Source: an uncultured Collinsella sp. (GTDB lineage Bacteria; Actinomycetota; Coriobacteriia; Coriobacteriales; Coriobacteriaceae). Taken from it: a DNA stretch of 7,516 nt. Location: contig CAUBWQ010000035.1 in the NCBI GenBank assembly GCA_958439775.1, forward strand, positions 1 through 7,516, read 5' to 3'. Position 1 is the stretch's first letter. Every line of letters begins with the position of its first letter. Of this stretch, positions 1-5,455 are shown one piece after another. The position numbers and the translations under genes were made by a program. Below the pieces are notes generated by a model. That model had not been told where the DNA came from, ran no database searches, and saw only the letters and a list, made by a program, of their open reading frames with translations.

Positions 1-408
1 GGCGTCGGTGACGGTCTCGCCCAGATACTTCTCGGCGTCGGCCTTCATCTTCGCGAGCGTCATGGCGCTCACCTGCTCGGCGGTGTAATCCTTGCCCTCG
101 ATGTCGACGACGGCACGGCCACCCTGGCCCTCCTTGACCTCATACGGCACGGTCTTGATCTCGGAGGTGCACTCGGAGTACTTGCGGCCCATGAAGCGCT
201 TGATGGAGAACACGGTGTTCTTGGGGTTGGTGACAGCCTGGTTCTTAGCGGCCTTACCCACGACGCGGTCGCCGTCGGCACGGAAGCCCACAACGGACGG
301 GGTGGTGCGGTCGCCCTCGGCGTTCACGATAATGGTCGGAGAACCGCCCTCGAGGACGGCCATTGCGGAGTTAGTAGTACCAAGGTCGATACCAAGAATC
401 TTGCCCAT
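1..408 (-). CDS. dnaK: Chaperone DnaK (Hsp70), N-terminal fragment, cut by window edge
   Basis: ATP-dependent cytosolic Hsp70 chaperone that works with DnaJ and GrpE in folding and stress recovery. The reverse strand reads 136 codons without a stop to the left edge, about the first fifth of a protein that is usually 600-640 residues. Seen directly: the phosphate-1 loop GIDLGTTNS at residues 6-14, the [12 protein letters not shown] stretch at 29-40, and [11 protein letters not shown] at 61-71, whose K70 matches the catalytic lysine 70 of E. coli DnaK. The ATG at 408-406 is preceded by a purine-rich AGAGAGAGGGA, a good ribosome-binding site, and Met-Gly-Lys is the usual DnaK start. The gene is transcribed away from the ferredoxin; grpE and dnaJ would normally follow to the left, outside the window. 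I see neither a CIRCE element nor a full HspR (HAIR) site upstream, so its stress control cannot be read here. Identification is near certain. Confidence 0.97.
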   Translation of the reverse strand, partial: MGKILGIDLGTTNSAMAVLEGGSPTIIVNAEGDRTTPSVVGFRADGDRVVGKAAKNQAVTNPKNTVFSIKRFMGRKYSECTSEIKTVPYEVKEGQGGRAVVDIEGKDYTAEQVSAMTLAKMKADAEKYLGETVTDA

Positions 409-436
409 TAGAAATTCCCTCTCTCTTGTGCGTTTG

Positions 437-464
437 CACCGACTCGGCGGTCTGCCGAGCGGTG
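437..464 (-). promoter_or_regulatory. GC-rich hairpin in the dnaK 5' leader
   Basis: Inverted repeat with arms 437-448 (CACCGACTCGGC) and 454-464 (GCCGAGCGGTG), loop of 5 nt. The arms pair over 11 bp with a single bulged base. In the dnaK mRNA it lies 28 nt upstream of the start codon, before the ribosome-binding site. No U-run follows on either strand, so it is not a terminator. It does not include the Shine-Dalgarno sequence, so a classical RNA thermometer is not supported. mRNA stabilisation or a protein-binding role is possible. The structure is seen; the function is inferred. Confidence 0.6.
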
Positions 465-542
465 TTTCGGCTTGTCTTTCAGGATGTAGTGTATCCCCTT
501 ATGGGCCGGAATATACAAAATCTAAGTCAATTCATATAAGAT

Positions 543-571
543 TTCTTATTGCCGAGAGTTTAGGTTCGCAA
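543..571 (-). promoter_or_regulatory. Candidate dnaK promoter (weak match)
   Basis: The region 500-575 is distinctly AT-rich compared with its surroundings and lies upstream of dnaK. On the minus strand TTGCGA (571-566), a 17-nt spacer and TAAGAA (548-543) give a plausible sigma-70-type promoter. A second -35-like TTGACT (530-525) has no good -10 partner at normal spacing. Which of these is used, if any, cannot be settled from the sequence. Confidence 0.3.
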
Positions 572-670
572 ATACGCAGGTAGACGCACTGTTTGAGTTC
601 TCGGCAAATCTATCGAGATCGATGTAGAGATGGCTGAGGTTTGCGTCCGGGGGTGCCTGGGGGCCGTCTT

Positions 671-856
671 GCGGAAAGCTCATCCCGGTTTGAGCGTGGA
701 TTCCGGGTCGCAGTTTCCGTCTGAAGACTCAACCGGAAACCGTATCCCGTTTTGAGAGCTGATACCGGCTCGCATTTTCCGCTAGCGGGCCTAACCGGAA
801 ACTGCAACCCGTTTTTCGACAAAATAATGGGATGCGGTTTCCGCAAGCACGCTCAA
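671..856. repeat. Three tandem 62-bp units with six alternating copies of a 16-bp motif
   Basis: Units are 671-732, 733-794 and 795-856, all exactly 62 bp. Hand alignment gives 43/62 identity for units 1/2 and 41/62 for units 2/3. Each unit has a motif near CGGAAACYGYAWCCCG at its left end (672-687, 734-749, 796-811) and the reverse complement of the same motif in its right half (704-719, 766-781, 828-843), so copies alternate in orientation. The core CGGAAA is invariant in all six. Because each unit carries both orientations it can fold into a hairpin; unit 3 is the best (796-810 with 829-843, 13 of 15 positions complementary, 18-nt loop). Each unit ends in AA, preceded by CTC in units 1 and 3. 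The period is not a multiple of three, so it is not a coding repeat. It resembles REP/intergenic hairpin elements or a clustered binding site; I cannot name a family. Confidence 0.85.
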
Positions 857-892
857 TCGCCCTATATTTCAAGTCACCTTTAGCTAACATTT

Positions 893-925
893 GCGCAGCT
901 CAACGGCCCCACCTGCGCGTTTTTT
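893..925 (+). terminator. Orphan plus-strand intrinsic terminator
   Basis: GCGCAG (893-898) pairs with CTGCGC (913-918) around a 14-nt loop and is followed directly by a G and six T. This has the form of a Rho-independent terminator on the plus strand. The stem is short (6 bp), so strength is uncertain. No plus-strand gene lies upstream in the window: dnaK is transcribed the other way and only the 62-bp repeats lie between. It may end a small untranslated transcript or protect the ferredoxin gene from read-through. Confidence 0.5.
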
Positions 926-977
926 AGTAAACCTTGGCATACTCGGCGAACGGTATGAAGATGCCGGCCAGAGGGTA

Positions 978-1005
978 TTGCAAACGGTCGCTCCCGTGGT
1001 ATGTT
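978..1005 (+). promoter_or_regulatory. Candidate promoter of the ferredoxin gene
   Basis: TTGCAA (978-983), a 16-nt spacer and TATGTT (1000-1005) match the sigma-70-type -35 and -10 boxes at 4 of 6 positions each. Transcription would begin near 1012, leaving a leader of about 55 nt before the ATG at 1067. The position just after the orphan terminator fits an independently transcribed gene. Confidence 0.45.
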
Positions 1006-1066
1006 TTTGCCCGAATCAAACCGGCGCGCATCGCCTGTAGCGTCGGTCAACAGAGAGGAAACTACC

Positions 1067-1252
1067 ATGGCTCATCCCGTAATTGATGCCGACGAGTGCA
1101 TCGCTTGTGGCGTTTGCGTCGACTCCTGCCCCGCTGGCGTTCTGGAGCTCCAGGACGTCGCTACCGTCGCCGACGAGGACTCCTGCGTCGCCTGTGGCGC
1201 TTGCCAGGACGCTTGCCCCGCCGGCGCGATCACCGAGATCGTCGAGGAGTAA
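1067..1252 (+). CDS. 2[4Fe-4S] ferredoxin, 61 residues
   Basis: Small soluble electron carrier of the clostridial (bacterial) type. Two canonical cluster motifs are visible: C11-x2-C14-x2-C17-x3-C21-P and C40-x2-C43-x2-C46-x3-C50-P. Each binds a [4Fe-4S] cluster using three cysteines of one motif and the distal one of the other. The two halves are an internal duplication, and the protein is acidic, as usual for electron-donor ferredoxins. The ATG at 1067 follows GAGAGGAA with good spacing; an upstream in-frame ATG at 1001 overlaps the candidate promoter and lacks a ribosome-binding site, so it is not used. Length is typical (55-65 residues). It appears monocistronic, ending 40 nt before a strong terminator. 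Likely partners are pyruvate:ferredoxin oxidoreductase, hydrogenases or other low-potential enzymes elsewhere in the genome. A role in reducing the NadA cluster is only a guess from proximity. Confidence 0.95.
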   Translation: MAHPVIDADECIACGVCVDSCPAGVLELQDVATVADEDSCVACGACQDACPAGAITEIVEE

Positions 1253-1292
1253 CAACTCCCCCACTTGCACACTCACAAGTACACCGTGCACA

Positions 1293-1330
1293 AAAAGGAG
1301 ACCTCCGCATCGCCGCGGAGGCCTCCTTTT
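1293..1330. terminator. Bidirectional intrinsic terminator between ferredoxin and niaR
   Basis: A 16-bp inverted repeat with one mismatch: AAAAGGAGACCTCCGC (1293-1308), loop ATCGCC (1309-1314), GCGGAGGCCTCCTTTT (1315-1330). The right arm ends in four T for plus-strand transcripts from the ferredoxin gene. On the minus strand the arm ends in a run of five T for transcripts leaving niaR, whose stop is at 1366. It lies between convergent genes, as expected for a shared terminator. Confidence 0.88.
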
Positions 1331-1365
1331 GCATATGTGGGCAGCTAATTGGGGACGGTGTCGGG

Positions 1366-1911
1366 CTAGGACAAATCATCCTCGTAGGGCATTAAATCGG
1401 CTAGGTAGCCTTTCTCTTTGAGCATGGCCTCGATCTCGTCGAGGGTCTGTTCGTCCTCCGCCGCAATGCGATGGAAGTGATAGCCGCTCGTCACCGTTAG
1501 CAGCGGAAAGCTCTTGCCGCTCTCGATATCGCGCAGATAGCGCTCGACATCGCGGCGATTGCGGATGTCCAGATCAGCCGTGATCTTACCGTATACGCGG
1601 TGATTGACGATCACATTGAGCACGGAGCCGCCGGCGTCGACGATACTCGTGAGCTCATCGCCCGCCTGCTCCACGCTGTGGCGAACCTTGACCAAGCGCG
1701 TGGGCACAGCGGGGCTGCTGGGGGCCTCCTGCAGCACATAACCACGGTTGGTCGCCACGATATCGTGCCCGTCGGCGCGCAGCAGAGCGATGTCTTGCAC
1801 GACAATCTGGCGGCTCACACCCACCTCGCGGGCAAGTGCGCTGCCCGAAACGGGTCCCTTGGCTCCCTCGAGCACGGCCATGATGGCACGGCGACGCTCG
1901 CGGGCGTCCAT
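1366..1911 (-). CDS. niaR: NiaR (YrxA)-type transcriptional repressor of NAD biosynthesis
   Basis: Niacin-responsive DNA-binding repressor, 181 residues, the usual length for the family. Residues 4-60 form an HTH_11-type winged helix (SGSALAREVGVSRQIVVQDI at 22-41, wing RGYVL at 56-60). Residues about 70-175 form the 3H domain. Its metal-site residues are visible: H78 and E86 after VRHSVEQAGDE, and H145 and H147 in GYHFH. These correspond in position to the His/Glu/His/His metal site I recall for the Thermotoga maritima homologue; H104 (VNHRVYG) is also conserved in the family. The ATG at 1911 overlaps the nadC stop as TAATG, which suggests translational coupling, so it is the last gene of nadA-nadB-nadC-niaR. 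The palindrome at 5275-5318 in the operon promoter is its obvious target, which makes it autoregulatory. Niacin or a related vitamer as co-repressor is known for the family, not shown here. Confidence 0.92.
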   Translation of the reverse strand: MDARERRRAIMAVLEGAKGPVSGSALAREVGVSRQIVVQDIALLRADGHDIVATNRGYVLQEAPSSPAVPTRLVKVRHSVEQAGDELTSIVDAGGSVLNVIVNHRVYGKITADLDIRNRRDVERYLRDIESGKSFPLLTVTSGYHFHRIAAEDEQTLDEIEAMLKEKGYLADLMPYEDDLS

Positions 1912-2771
1912 TATTTACCGTCCAACAGACGCAGGTGCTTGAGCGAGAGGTCGAGAATCGGCGCAGAGTGAGTCAGCGCCCCCGAGCTAATAAAGTCAAC
2001 GCCCAGGTCGGCGAGCGCGCGGATATTGCTGGCGTCCACGTTGCCCGAGCACTCGGTCTTGGCGCGGCCGGCGATAAGCTCAATCGCGGCAGCCATATCG
2101 TCGTGGGTCATGTTGTCGAACATGATGATGTCGGCGCCGGCCTCCACAGCCTCGCGCACCATGTCCAGGTTCTCGCACTCAATCTCGACCGTCGTGGTAA
2201 ACGACGCATGGGTGCGCGCCATCTCGATCGCGCGCGTCACGCCACCGGCGGCATCGATGTGGTTGTCCTTGAGCATGACGGCCGTCGACAGGTTGTAGCG
2301 GTGGTTGCTGCCGCCGCCGATTTCAACCGCCGCCTTCTCAAACACGCGCATGCCCGGCGTGGTCTTGCGCGTGTCGACGAGCACGGTCTTGGTGCCCTCG
2401 AGCGCTGCAGCCATCTGGTGCGTATAGGTAGCGATGCCGCTCATGCGCTGCAGGTAGTTGAGCGCCACGCGCTCACCCGAAAGCAGCACGCGCGCATCGC
2501 CGCGCACCTGACCCACATGGTCGCCGGCGTGCACCTCGTCGCCATCGGCAACGTCGAGCAGAACCGAGCTCTGCGAATCCAGCAGCTCAAAGGTACGGGC
2601 AAACACATCCAAGCCGGCGATGACGCCATCGGCTTTGGCGATGAGCTCCACCGTGGCGGGACGCGCCGTGGGGCACACGCTCGCCGTGCTCACGTCCTCA
2701 AACGTAATGTCCTCGCGCAGAGCCTGCAGAATCAGATCATCGACGACAAGCTTCATGGTAATGGGATTCAT
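1911..2771 (-). CDS. nadC: Nicotinate-nucleotide pyrophosphorylase (quinolinate phosphoribosyltransferase)
   Basis: Converts quinolinate plus PRPP to nicotinate mononucleotide, CO2 and pyrophosphate; third step of de novo NAD synthesis, cytosolic, usually dimeric or hexameric. The 286 residues match the family length. Signature segments in order: GERVALNYLQRMSGIAT (99-115, R101), DTRKTTPGMR (133-142, R135 and K136), the IGGGSNHRYNL stretch (151-161, H157 and R158), LKDNH (167-171, K168), EIECE (196-200), MFDN (217-220, D219), ECSGNV (240-245) and SSGALTHS (262-269). These are the quinolinate- and PRPP-binding residues known from the Mycobacterium tuberculosis enzyme. The ATG at 2771 is 3 nt after the nadB stop, and its ribosome-binding site GGAGGAG lies inside the end of nadB. 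Met6 is an alternative start with a poorer site. The stop overlaps the niaR start by one base. Identification is secure. Confidence 0.97.
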   Translation of the reverse strand: MNPITMKLVVDDLILQALREDITFEDVSTASVCPTARPATVELIAKADGVIAGLDVFARTFELLDSQSSVLLDVADGDEVHAGDHVGQVRGDARVLLSGERVALNYLQRMSGIATYTHQMAAALEGTKTVLVDTRKTTPGMRVFEKAAVEIGGGSNHRYNLSTAVMLKDNHIDAAGGVTRAIEMARTHASFTTTVEIECENLDMVREAVEAGADIIMFDNMTHDDMAAAIELIAGRAKTECSGNVDASNIRALADLGVDFISSGALTHSAPILDLSLKHLRLLDGK

Positions 2772-2774
2772 GGT

Positions 2775-4151
2775 CTACTCCTCCACGGCCTGCGTGCCGG
2801 CGGCACGGGCCAAATCATCGATTGCCAGAGGGTCGGCGCCCAGGGCGCGATGACGGCCATCGAGCGCGGGATCGCCCGCCTGCTCCACGGCCAGCGACTC
2901 GCCGGTACGCATGTACCACGCGGCGCGACGACCCCAAACCAGGGACTCGAGCAGGCTGTTTGATGCAAGGCGGTTCTTGCCGTGACCGCCGTTGCAAGCC
3001 GTCTCGCCCGCGGCGTAGAGCTCGGGCATCGAGGTGCGGCCGTCCTTGTCGACCCACACGCCGCCCATAAAGTAGTGCTGCGTCGGCGTAACGGGAATGG
3101 GCTCGTCCAAGATGTCGCGGCCGTCCTCCAGGCAGCGCGCGCGGATGTTGGCAAAGTGCCCGGTCACCACGTCGCGCTCGACGGGGGCAAAGCTCAGCCA
3201 CTCGTGCTCGGTACCGTCCTGCTTCATCTGCTCGCGAATAGCGGCGGCGACCACATCGCGCGGCTGAAGCTCGTCGGTAAAGCGCTCACCAGCGGCGTTG
3301 AGCAAAATCGCGCCCTCGCCGCGGCAACTCTCGCTGATCAGGAAGGTGCGACCCGGCTGCGGCGAGAACAGTCCCGTGGGGTGAATCTGCACGTAGTCCA
3401 GATGCTCCATCTTAATGCCATGCTCCTGAGCGATGTAGCAGGCATCGCCCGTGAGCTGCGGGTAATTGGTCGAATGGTCGTATACGCCGCCGATGCCGCC
3501 CGTCGCCCACAGCGTGTGGCGGGCATGGATCTTAAACGGCTCGCCGGCATGCACGCCCTCGGCGGCATTTGCCAGCTCGTCGGCAGGACGAACCGAGCTG
3601 TTCTCGTCCACGGGAACGGCGACGACGCCGGTGCACACCGTGGCGCCGTCACGCTCGCCCGTTAGGATGTCGGTCATGGCCACGTGCTCAAAAATCTGCA
3701 CGTTGTCCAGCTTGCGGACAGCCTGAAGCAGCTTGGTCGTAATCTCCTTGCCGGTGATATCGGCATGGAAGGCAATGCGCGGACGGCTGTGTGCGCCTTC
3801 GCGGGTAAAGTCGAGGCTGCCGTCGGCCTTGCGCTCAAAATCCACGCCCATCGCTAGCAGGTCGTTGATGACCGAGCGGCTCGAGCGGATCATGATGTCG
3901 ACGCTCTCGCGGCGGTTCTCGTAGTGGCCGGCGTGCATGGTGTCCTCAAAGAAGGCATCGTAGTCCGAGCCTTCGGGCAGCACGCAAATGCCGCCCTGCG
4001 CGAGCATCGAATCGCACTCGTCGACAGCGCCCTTGGAGAGCATGATCACGCGCGTGCTCGCCGGCAGGTTGAGAGCCGCGTACAAGCCCGCTACGCCGCA
4101 GCCGGCAATAACGACGTCGCACTCCATGTCGGGGTATTGTTTGGTTTCCAC
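2775..4151 (-). CDS. nadB: L-aspartate oxidase, with a short C-terminus
   Basis: FAD enzyme that oxidises L-aspartate to iminoaspartate for NadA; it uses oxygen, or fumarate in anaerobes. Start chosen at GTG 4151, giving 458 residues, because GGGAGAGG lies 6 nt upstream; the ATG at 4196 has no such site and falls within a hairpin. Numbered from this GTG: FAD motif G17-x-G19-x2-G22, MLAQGGI (49-55), TREGAHS with E118 (E. coli E121), ISESCRGEGA with R277 (E. coli R290), THYFMGG-like QHYFMGG with H359 (E. coli H351), and GKNRLASNSLLE with R394 (E. coli R386). All catalytic positions are present. Only about 56 residues follow the NSLLE motif, against about 150 in E. coli NadB (540 aa), so most of the C-terminal helical domain is missing. 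About 25 extra residues (roughly 180-207) precede the KIHARHTLWATGG strand. Fumarate reductase paralogy was considered, but the operon settles the assignment. Confidence 0.95.
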   Translation of the reverse strand: METKQYPDMECDVVIAGCGVAGLYAALNLPASTRVIMLSKGAVDECDSMLAQGGICVLPEGSDYDAFFEDTMHAGHYENRRESVDIMIRSSRSVINDLLAMGVDFERKADGSLDFTREGAHSRPRIAFHADITGKEITTKLLQAVRKLDNVQIFEHVAMTDILTGERDGATVCTGVVAVPVDENSSVRPADELANAAEGVHAGEPFKIHARHTLWATGGIGGVYDHSTNYPQLTGDACYIAQEHGIKMEHLDYVQIHPTGLFSPQPGRTFLISESCRGEGAILLNAAGERFTDELQPRDVVAAAIREQMKQDGTEHEWLSFAPVERDVVTGHFANIRARCLEDGRDILDEPIPVTPTQHYFMGGVWVDKDGRTSMPELYAAGETACNGGHGKNRLASNSLLESLVWGRRAAWYMRTGESLAVEQAGDPALDGRHRALGADPLAIDDLARAAGTQAVEE

Positions 4152-4157
4152 AGGAAT

Positions 4158-4165
4158 CCTCTCCC
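4158..4165 (-). promoter_or_regulatory. Ribosome-binding site deciding the nadB GTG start
   Basis: GGGAGAGG on the minus strand ends 6 nt before the GTG at 4151. The in-frame ATG at 4196 and the ATG at 4127 have no comparable sequence at the right distance. This supports translation from GTG. Confidence 0.75.
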
Positions 4166-4170
4166 TTGTA

Positions 4171-4203
4171 ATGTGGCATAAGGGACTGCCCCTCATGTCA
4201 CAT
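4171..4203 (-). promoter_or_regulatory. Hairpin in the nadA-nadB intergenic gap
   Basis: Arms 4171-4184 (ATGTGGCATAAGGG) and 4190-4203 (CCCTCATGTCACAT) are complementary at 12 of 14 positions, with a 5-nt loop; one of the two exceptions can form a G-U wobble. It occupies most of the 56-nt gap between the nadA stop (4208) and the nadB start (4151), just upstream of the nadB ribosome-binding site. No U-run follows, so it should not stop transcription. It could stabilise or mark processing of the mRNA, or tune nadA against nadB expression. Function is inferred. Confidence 0.6.
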
Positions 4204-4207
4204 CGTT

Positions 4208-5233
4208 CTAACGCGCCGCGTACTCGAGCATGCGGTCGAGCGTGAGTTTAGCCTGGTCGGCAGCCTCGTCCGACACGCCGATCTGCACCTCGCCCTCGCC
4301 CGTCTCCAGGCAGCGCACGAGCTTCTCGAGCGTGATGAGATCCATGTTGACGCAGGTGGGCTGCACCGCGGGGAAGTAGAACTTCTTGCCGGTGCCCTGG
4401 CAGCGGCGCTCGAGCTCGTAGAGCACGCCGCGGACCGTCACGATGATGAATTCGCTCGCGCCGGACTCCTCGGCATACTTGATGATGCCGGCGGTGGAGC
4501 CGATGTAGTCGGCCTCGGCCAGGACGTCGGCCTTGCACTCGGGGTGCGCCAGCACGAGCGCGTCGGGGTGGGCCTCCGTCGCGTCGACGATCTGCTCGAC
4601 GGTGATGATGTGATGGCGTGGGCAGTAGCCGTTGTTGAGGATGACGTGCTTTTGCGGCACCTGCTCGGCTACGAAGCGTCCCAGGTTTTGGTCGGGAATG
4701 AACAGGATATGCTGCTGCGGCAGCTCGGACACGATCTTAACGGCGTTGGAACTGGTGACGCACACGTCGCTCCAGCTCTTGATCTCGACCGTGGAGTTGA
4801 CGTAGCACACCACGGCCAGGTCGTCGCCGTACTCGGCGCGCGCCGCGTCAACCGTCTCGCGCTTGACCATGTGCGCCATGGGACAGTCTGCGCCCGGCTC
4901 GGGCAGCAGCACGGTCTTAGTGGGATTGAGCAGCTTGGCGCTCTCGCCCATAAACTCCACGCCGCACAACACGATGGTCTGCTGCGGCAGGCTCTTGGCG
5001 AGCTTTGCCAGGTAGAAGCTATCGCCGACGTAATCGGCAACGGCTTGGACCTCGGGCGCCACGTAATAGTGCGCCAGGATCACCGCGTCACGTTGGGTTT
5101 TTAGTTGCTGAATGGCCTCGACGAGCTCTGCGGGCACCAGTGCCGCACGCTCCGTTGCCGTCGTTGCCGATGCCAAGCCGGCCGCGATATCGCGTGCAAG
5201 CTCCGACGCATCCATGTTCGCGCTCTGTGCCAT
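4208..5233 (-). CDS. nadA: Quinolinate synthase A, [4Fe-4S] enzyme
   Basis: Condenses iminoaspartate (from NadB) with dihydroxyacetone phosphate to quinolinate, using an oxygen-sensitive [4Fe-4S] cluster with three protein ligands. Numbered from the ATG at 5233 (341 residues), the ligands are C90 in VLCGVEFMGE, C204 in NGYCPRHH and C294 in QPTCVNM, one in each of the three pseudo-symmetric domains. Other family residues visible: H55-Y56-Y57 in LAHYY, Y144-V-N-S at 144-147, and H230-P-E232-C. The usual TE pair in the third domain is TV (residues 266-267, in IIVTVRGVLYEL), a small departure. The ATG at 5233 has AGAGAGG 7 nt upstream; a TTG one codon earlier is too close to it, and an ATG at 5215 is a weaker alternative. 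First gene of the operon, about 30 nt downstream of the predicted transcription start. Identification is secure. Confidence 0.97.
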   Translation of the reverse strand: MAQSANMDASELARDIAAGLASATTATERAALVPAELVEAIQQLKTQRDAVILAHYYVAPEVQAVADYVGDSFYLAKLAKSLPQQTIVLCGVEFMGESAKLLNPTKTVLLPEPGADCPMAHMVKRETVDAARAEYGDDLAVVCYVNSTVEIKSWSDVCVTSSNAVKIVSELPQQHILFIPDQNLGRFVAEQVPQKHVILNNGYCPRHHIITVEQIVDATEAHPDALVLAHPECKADVLAEADYIGSTAGIIKYAEESGASEFIIVTVRGVLYELERRCQGTGKKFYFPAVQPTCVNMDLITLEKLVRCLETGEGEVQIGVSDEAADQAKLTLDRMLEYAAR

Positions 5234-5240
5234 CAAGGCC

Positions 5241-5247
5241 CCTCTCT
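5241..5247 (-). promoter_or_regulatory. Ribosome-binding site deciding the nadA ATG start
   Basis: AGAGAGG on the minus strand lies 7 nt before the ATG at 5233. It is only 4 nt from the preceding TTG codon, so ATG is the likelier start. Confidence 0.7.
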
Positions 5248-5268
5248 TTTGGCGAATCTTGGGGCTTT

Positions 5269-5297
5269 AGTATGACACCTAGGTTTACAGCTGACAA
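5269..5297 (-). promoter_or_regulatory. Promoter of the nadABC-niaR operon
   Basis: On the minus strand TTGTCA (5297-5292), a 17-nt spacer (5291-5275) and CATACT (5274-5269) form a strong sigma-70-type promoter. Transcription should start near 5262, giving a leader of about 30 nt with the nadA ribosome-binding site. The -35 box falls on the centre of the operator palindrome and one whole arm fills the spacer, so a bound repressor would exclude RNA polymerase. Confidence 0.8.
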
Positions 5298-5318
5298 GAC
5301 AGCTGTAAACCTAGGTGT
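5275..5318. promoter_or_regulatory. Probable NiaR operator: perfect 19+6+19 palindrome
   Basis: ACACCTAGGTTTACAGCTG (5275-5293) and CAGCTGTAAACCTAGGTGT (5300-5318) are exact reverse complements around ACAAGA (5294-5299). A perfect 44-bp palindrome is far longer than chance would give, and it overlaps the -35 and spacer of the nad promoter. The operon encodes a NiaR-type repressor, so this is its most likely binding site. On the minus strand the centre reads CTGTCTTGTCAG, which loosely resembles the TGTC...GACA-centred NiaR sites I recall from Firmicutes; I could not check that. No U-run follows either arm, so an intrinsic terminator is unlikely. Each 19-bp arm is long enough to suggest binding by two dimers. 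Confidence 0.82.
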
Positions 5319-5455
5319 AAAGTTGAAATAAAGATTCAATCATGTGGCAGGTCCATATTCGAACTGGCAAGCTGAGGATAGCTGAGCTCTCGATGGCGCA
5401 GGAGGCATCTTTCGCCACCGCAATACCGCTTGGCGCGAGTTGCACGCCGTGGGGC

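Noticed and set aside
92..583. A plus-strand open frame antisense to dnaK and running into its leader
   Set aside because: The opposite strand encodes unmistakable DnaK; the antisense product has no family features.
551..605. GCCGAGA / TCTCGGC inverted repeat in the dnaK upstream region
   Set aside because: Only 7 bp per arm separated by 41 nt, which could easily occur by chance.
592..612. TTTGAGT half of a possible HspR (HAIR) site upstream of dnaK
   Set aside because: The expected second half seven bases on reads AAATCTA and does not resemble ACTCAAG; only one half-site exists.
610..846. A 78-codon minus-strand open frame across the 62-bp repeats
   Set aside because: The repeat period is not a multiple of three, so no repeated peptide results; there is no ribosome-binding site and the composition is Arg/Pro/Ser rich.
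671..856. Regular 62-bp periodicity that might be a short CRISPR array
   Set aside because: Similarity runs along the whole unit instead of alternating constant repeats with unrelated spacers, motif copies alternate in strand, and no cas gene is present.
1935..2963. A long plus-strand open frame (342 codons) antisense to nadC and nadB
   Set aside because: It mirrors well-conserved genes on the other strand, has the low-complexity His/Arg/Ala/Gly make-up of a GC-rich shadow frame, and spans two genes.
4152..4196. A 15-residue N-terminal extension of NadB from an upstream ATG
   Set aside because: That ATG has no ribosome-binding site, lies within the intercistronic hairpin, and the extension matches nothing expected before the FAD-binding strand.
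5275..5318. The nad palindrome read as an intrinsic terminator for a neighbouring transcript
   Set aside because: No U-run follows either arm, no gene ends nearby, and the -35 and -10 boxes of the nad promoter overlap it.
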